From DSVQ01 sp964484765 (lineage in GTDB: Bacteria > Planctomycetota > Planctomycetia > Planctomycetales > Planctomycetaceae): a DNA stretch of 64,000 bases. Of this stretch, positions 63,079-64,000 are shown in pieces (the stretch's first letter is position 1; each line of letters starts with the position of its first letter). Below the pieces are notes generated by a model. That model was not told where the DNA came from. It saw nothing but the letters and a program-made list of their open reading frames with translations, and did no database searches. Both the position numbers and the translations under genes were made by a program. The stretch is from NCBI GenBank assembly GCA_964484765.1, contig CAZAGI010000042.1, positions 3,099 through 67,098 of the forward strand. Reading direction: 5' to 3'.

Positions 63079-64000
63079 TTAACCGATCCCCGGCACCGGG
63101 AATGCCGTGCAGAACTCACGGATCTCGTTGCGGATGCGTTCGAGAACCGCTGCGTCGTCCGCATGCTTGAGGACCGACAGAATCCAGGCGCCGACCCGCT
63201 TCATCTCGGCTTCCTGCATGCCACGCGTGGTCAGCGCGGCTGTTCCCAGACGAATCCCACTGGGGTCAAGTGGTTTACGGGGATCATACGGGATCATGTT
63301 TTTATTGACGGTGATGCCGGCACGATCGAGGGTCTGCTCGGCGATTTTGCCGCTGAGACCCACCGTGGTCACGTCGGCCAGCATCAGGTGGTTGTCGGTC
63401 CCGCCACTGGCGAGTTTCAACCCGCCGGCGATGAGGGTCTCCGCTAGCGTTTTCGCATTGGCGACGATCTGCCGGGCATACACTTTGAACGACGGCTGCA
63501 GCGCTTCCAGGAAGCATACCGCTTTCCCCGCGATCACGTGCATCAGCGGTCCCCCCTGCAAACCGGGGAAGACCGTTTTATCGATGCCTTTGCCGTGCGC
63601 TTCTTTGCAGAGCACGAACCCGGAACGCGGGCCTCGCAAGGTCTTATGTGACGTCGACGTGACAAAGTCCGCATGGGGAACCGGGCTGTTGTGAATCCCC
63701 GCCGCAACCAGTCCGGCGTAGTGCGCCATGTCGACCATCAACATCGCGCCGACGTCTTTCGCGATCTCGGCAAACTTGGCGTGATCGATCTCCCGCGGGT
63801 ATGCGCTCGCGCCGGCGACGATTAGTTTCGGTCGATGCTCCCGTGCGAGCATCGCCACCTGGTCAAAATCAATGCGGTGGTTGTCTTGTCGCACGCCATA
63901 GTGCACTGGCCGATAGAGCTGGCCGCTGAAATTCAGATTCATCCCGTGCGTCAGGTGTCCCCCATGCGCCAGATCCATCGCCAGGAACACGTCGCCCGGC
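63079..64000 (-). CDS. glyA: Serine hydroxymethyltransferase, N-terminus off the window
   Basis: The 307 visible residues interconvert serine and glycine with tetrahydrofolate, supplying one-carbon units. The PLP-binding Lys is in STSHKTLRGPRSG. Other blocks include DMAHYAGLVAAGIH, FPGLQGGPLMHVIAGKA and SGIRLGTAALTTRGM. The frame begins before position 64000 (PGDVFLAMDLAHGGHLTHG is visible). The roughly 214-bp stretch between this gene's stop and the kinase start on the left holds no obvious gene. Confidence 0.95.
   Translation of the reverse strand, partial: PGDVFLAMDLAHGGHLTHGMNLNFSGQLYRPVHYGVRQDNHRIDFDQVAMLAREHRPKLIVAGASAYPREIDHAKFAEIAKDVGAMLMVDMAHYAGLVAAGIHNSPVPHADFVTSTSHKTLRGPRSGFVLCKEAHGKGIDKTVFPGLQGGPLMHVIAGKAVCFLEALQPSFKVYARQIVANAKTLAETLIAGGLKLASGGTDNHLMLADVTTVGLSGKIAEQTLDRAGITVNKNMIPYDPRKPLDPSGIRLGTAALTTRGMQEAEMKRVGAWILSVLKHADDAAVLERIRNEIREFCTAFPVPGIG

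Overview
The window looks like a chromosomal segment of a planctomycete (phylum Planctomycetota), moderately GC-rich. The evidence is family content: PSCyt1/DUF1549/DUF1553 (PSD1) proteins, a DUF1501 protein with a Tat-type leader, an arylsulfatase, a large LamG/IPT-type secreted protein, a surface protein with an N-terminal LETRLMLAAD sequence resembling the planctomycete LEPR-xLL motif, and a remnant of a planctomycete-style integrase. Genus cannot be fixed from the sequence. All assignments were made by reading motifs; no database search was run.

Layout. 1-2.5 kb: a minus-strand PSD1 protein (truncated by the window edge) and a sulfatase. 2.6-3.5 kb: relic DNA with a broken integrase. 3.5-8.8 kb: a type I secretion-like operon (ABC protein with a peptidase-like N-terminus, HlyD-family adaptor, TolC-like lipoprotein) facing a convergent nhaR-type LysR regulator. 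The regulator and the operon carry nearly the same 32-bp upstream sequence. 9.8-13 kb: a CsrA-like/HPF ribosome-associated protein, a TerC-family membrane protein and a PQQ-type beta-propeller. 13.4-22.5 kb: a tightly coupled seven-gene cluster (two CrtI/CrtN-type desaturase/oxidases, aldehyde dehydrogenase, acyltransferase, glycosyltransferase, ABC ATPase and ABC-2 permease). Its content matches a staphyloxanthin-like C30 carotenoid pathway plus an exporter. 22.6-23.7 kb: a response-regulator pseudogene and relic DNA, including a second copy of a 73-bp relic also present at 2.6 kb. 23.7-27 kb: a 1071-residue repeat-rich surface protein.

27.4-41.9 kb is mainly housekeeping: tmRNA, a GlsB/YeaQ-family protein, cyclophilin, ispA-dxs (isoprenoid precursors, possibly feeding the carotenoid cluster), two hypothetical envelope proteins, mutL, a purL with two fused PurS-like domains, and tyrA. 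40.7-48.4 kb returns to planctomycete-specific DUF1501, PSD1 and LamG/IPT proteins. 48.4-64 kb holds a CnoX-like thioredoxin-TPR protein, a redoxin lacking its CxxC, a membrane-fusion protein, a Ser/Thr kinase with altered motifs, accA, a HEPN-type accessory gene, dtd, thiO, a cytochrome/peptidase-like secreted protein, larE, a second Ser/Thr kinase with membrane segments and the C-terminal part of glyA.

Many convergent or intergenic junctions carry strong palindromes, some of which look like REP-type elements. The most unusual points are the type I exporter whose ATPase domain has lost every canonical ATP-binding motif, its apparent co-regulation with nhaR, the in-frame CsrA-like/HPF fusion with an internal ribosome binding site, the translationally coupled carotenoid-plus-exporter cluster, and the repeat-rich surface protein.
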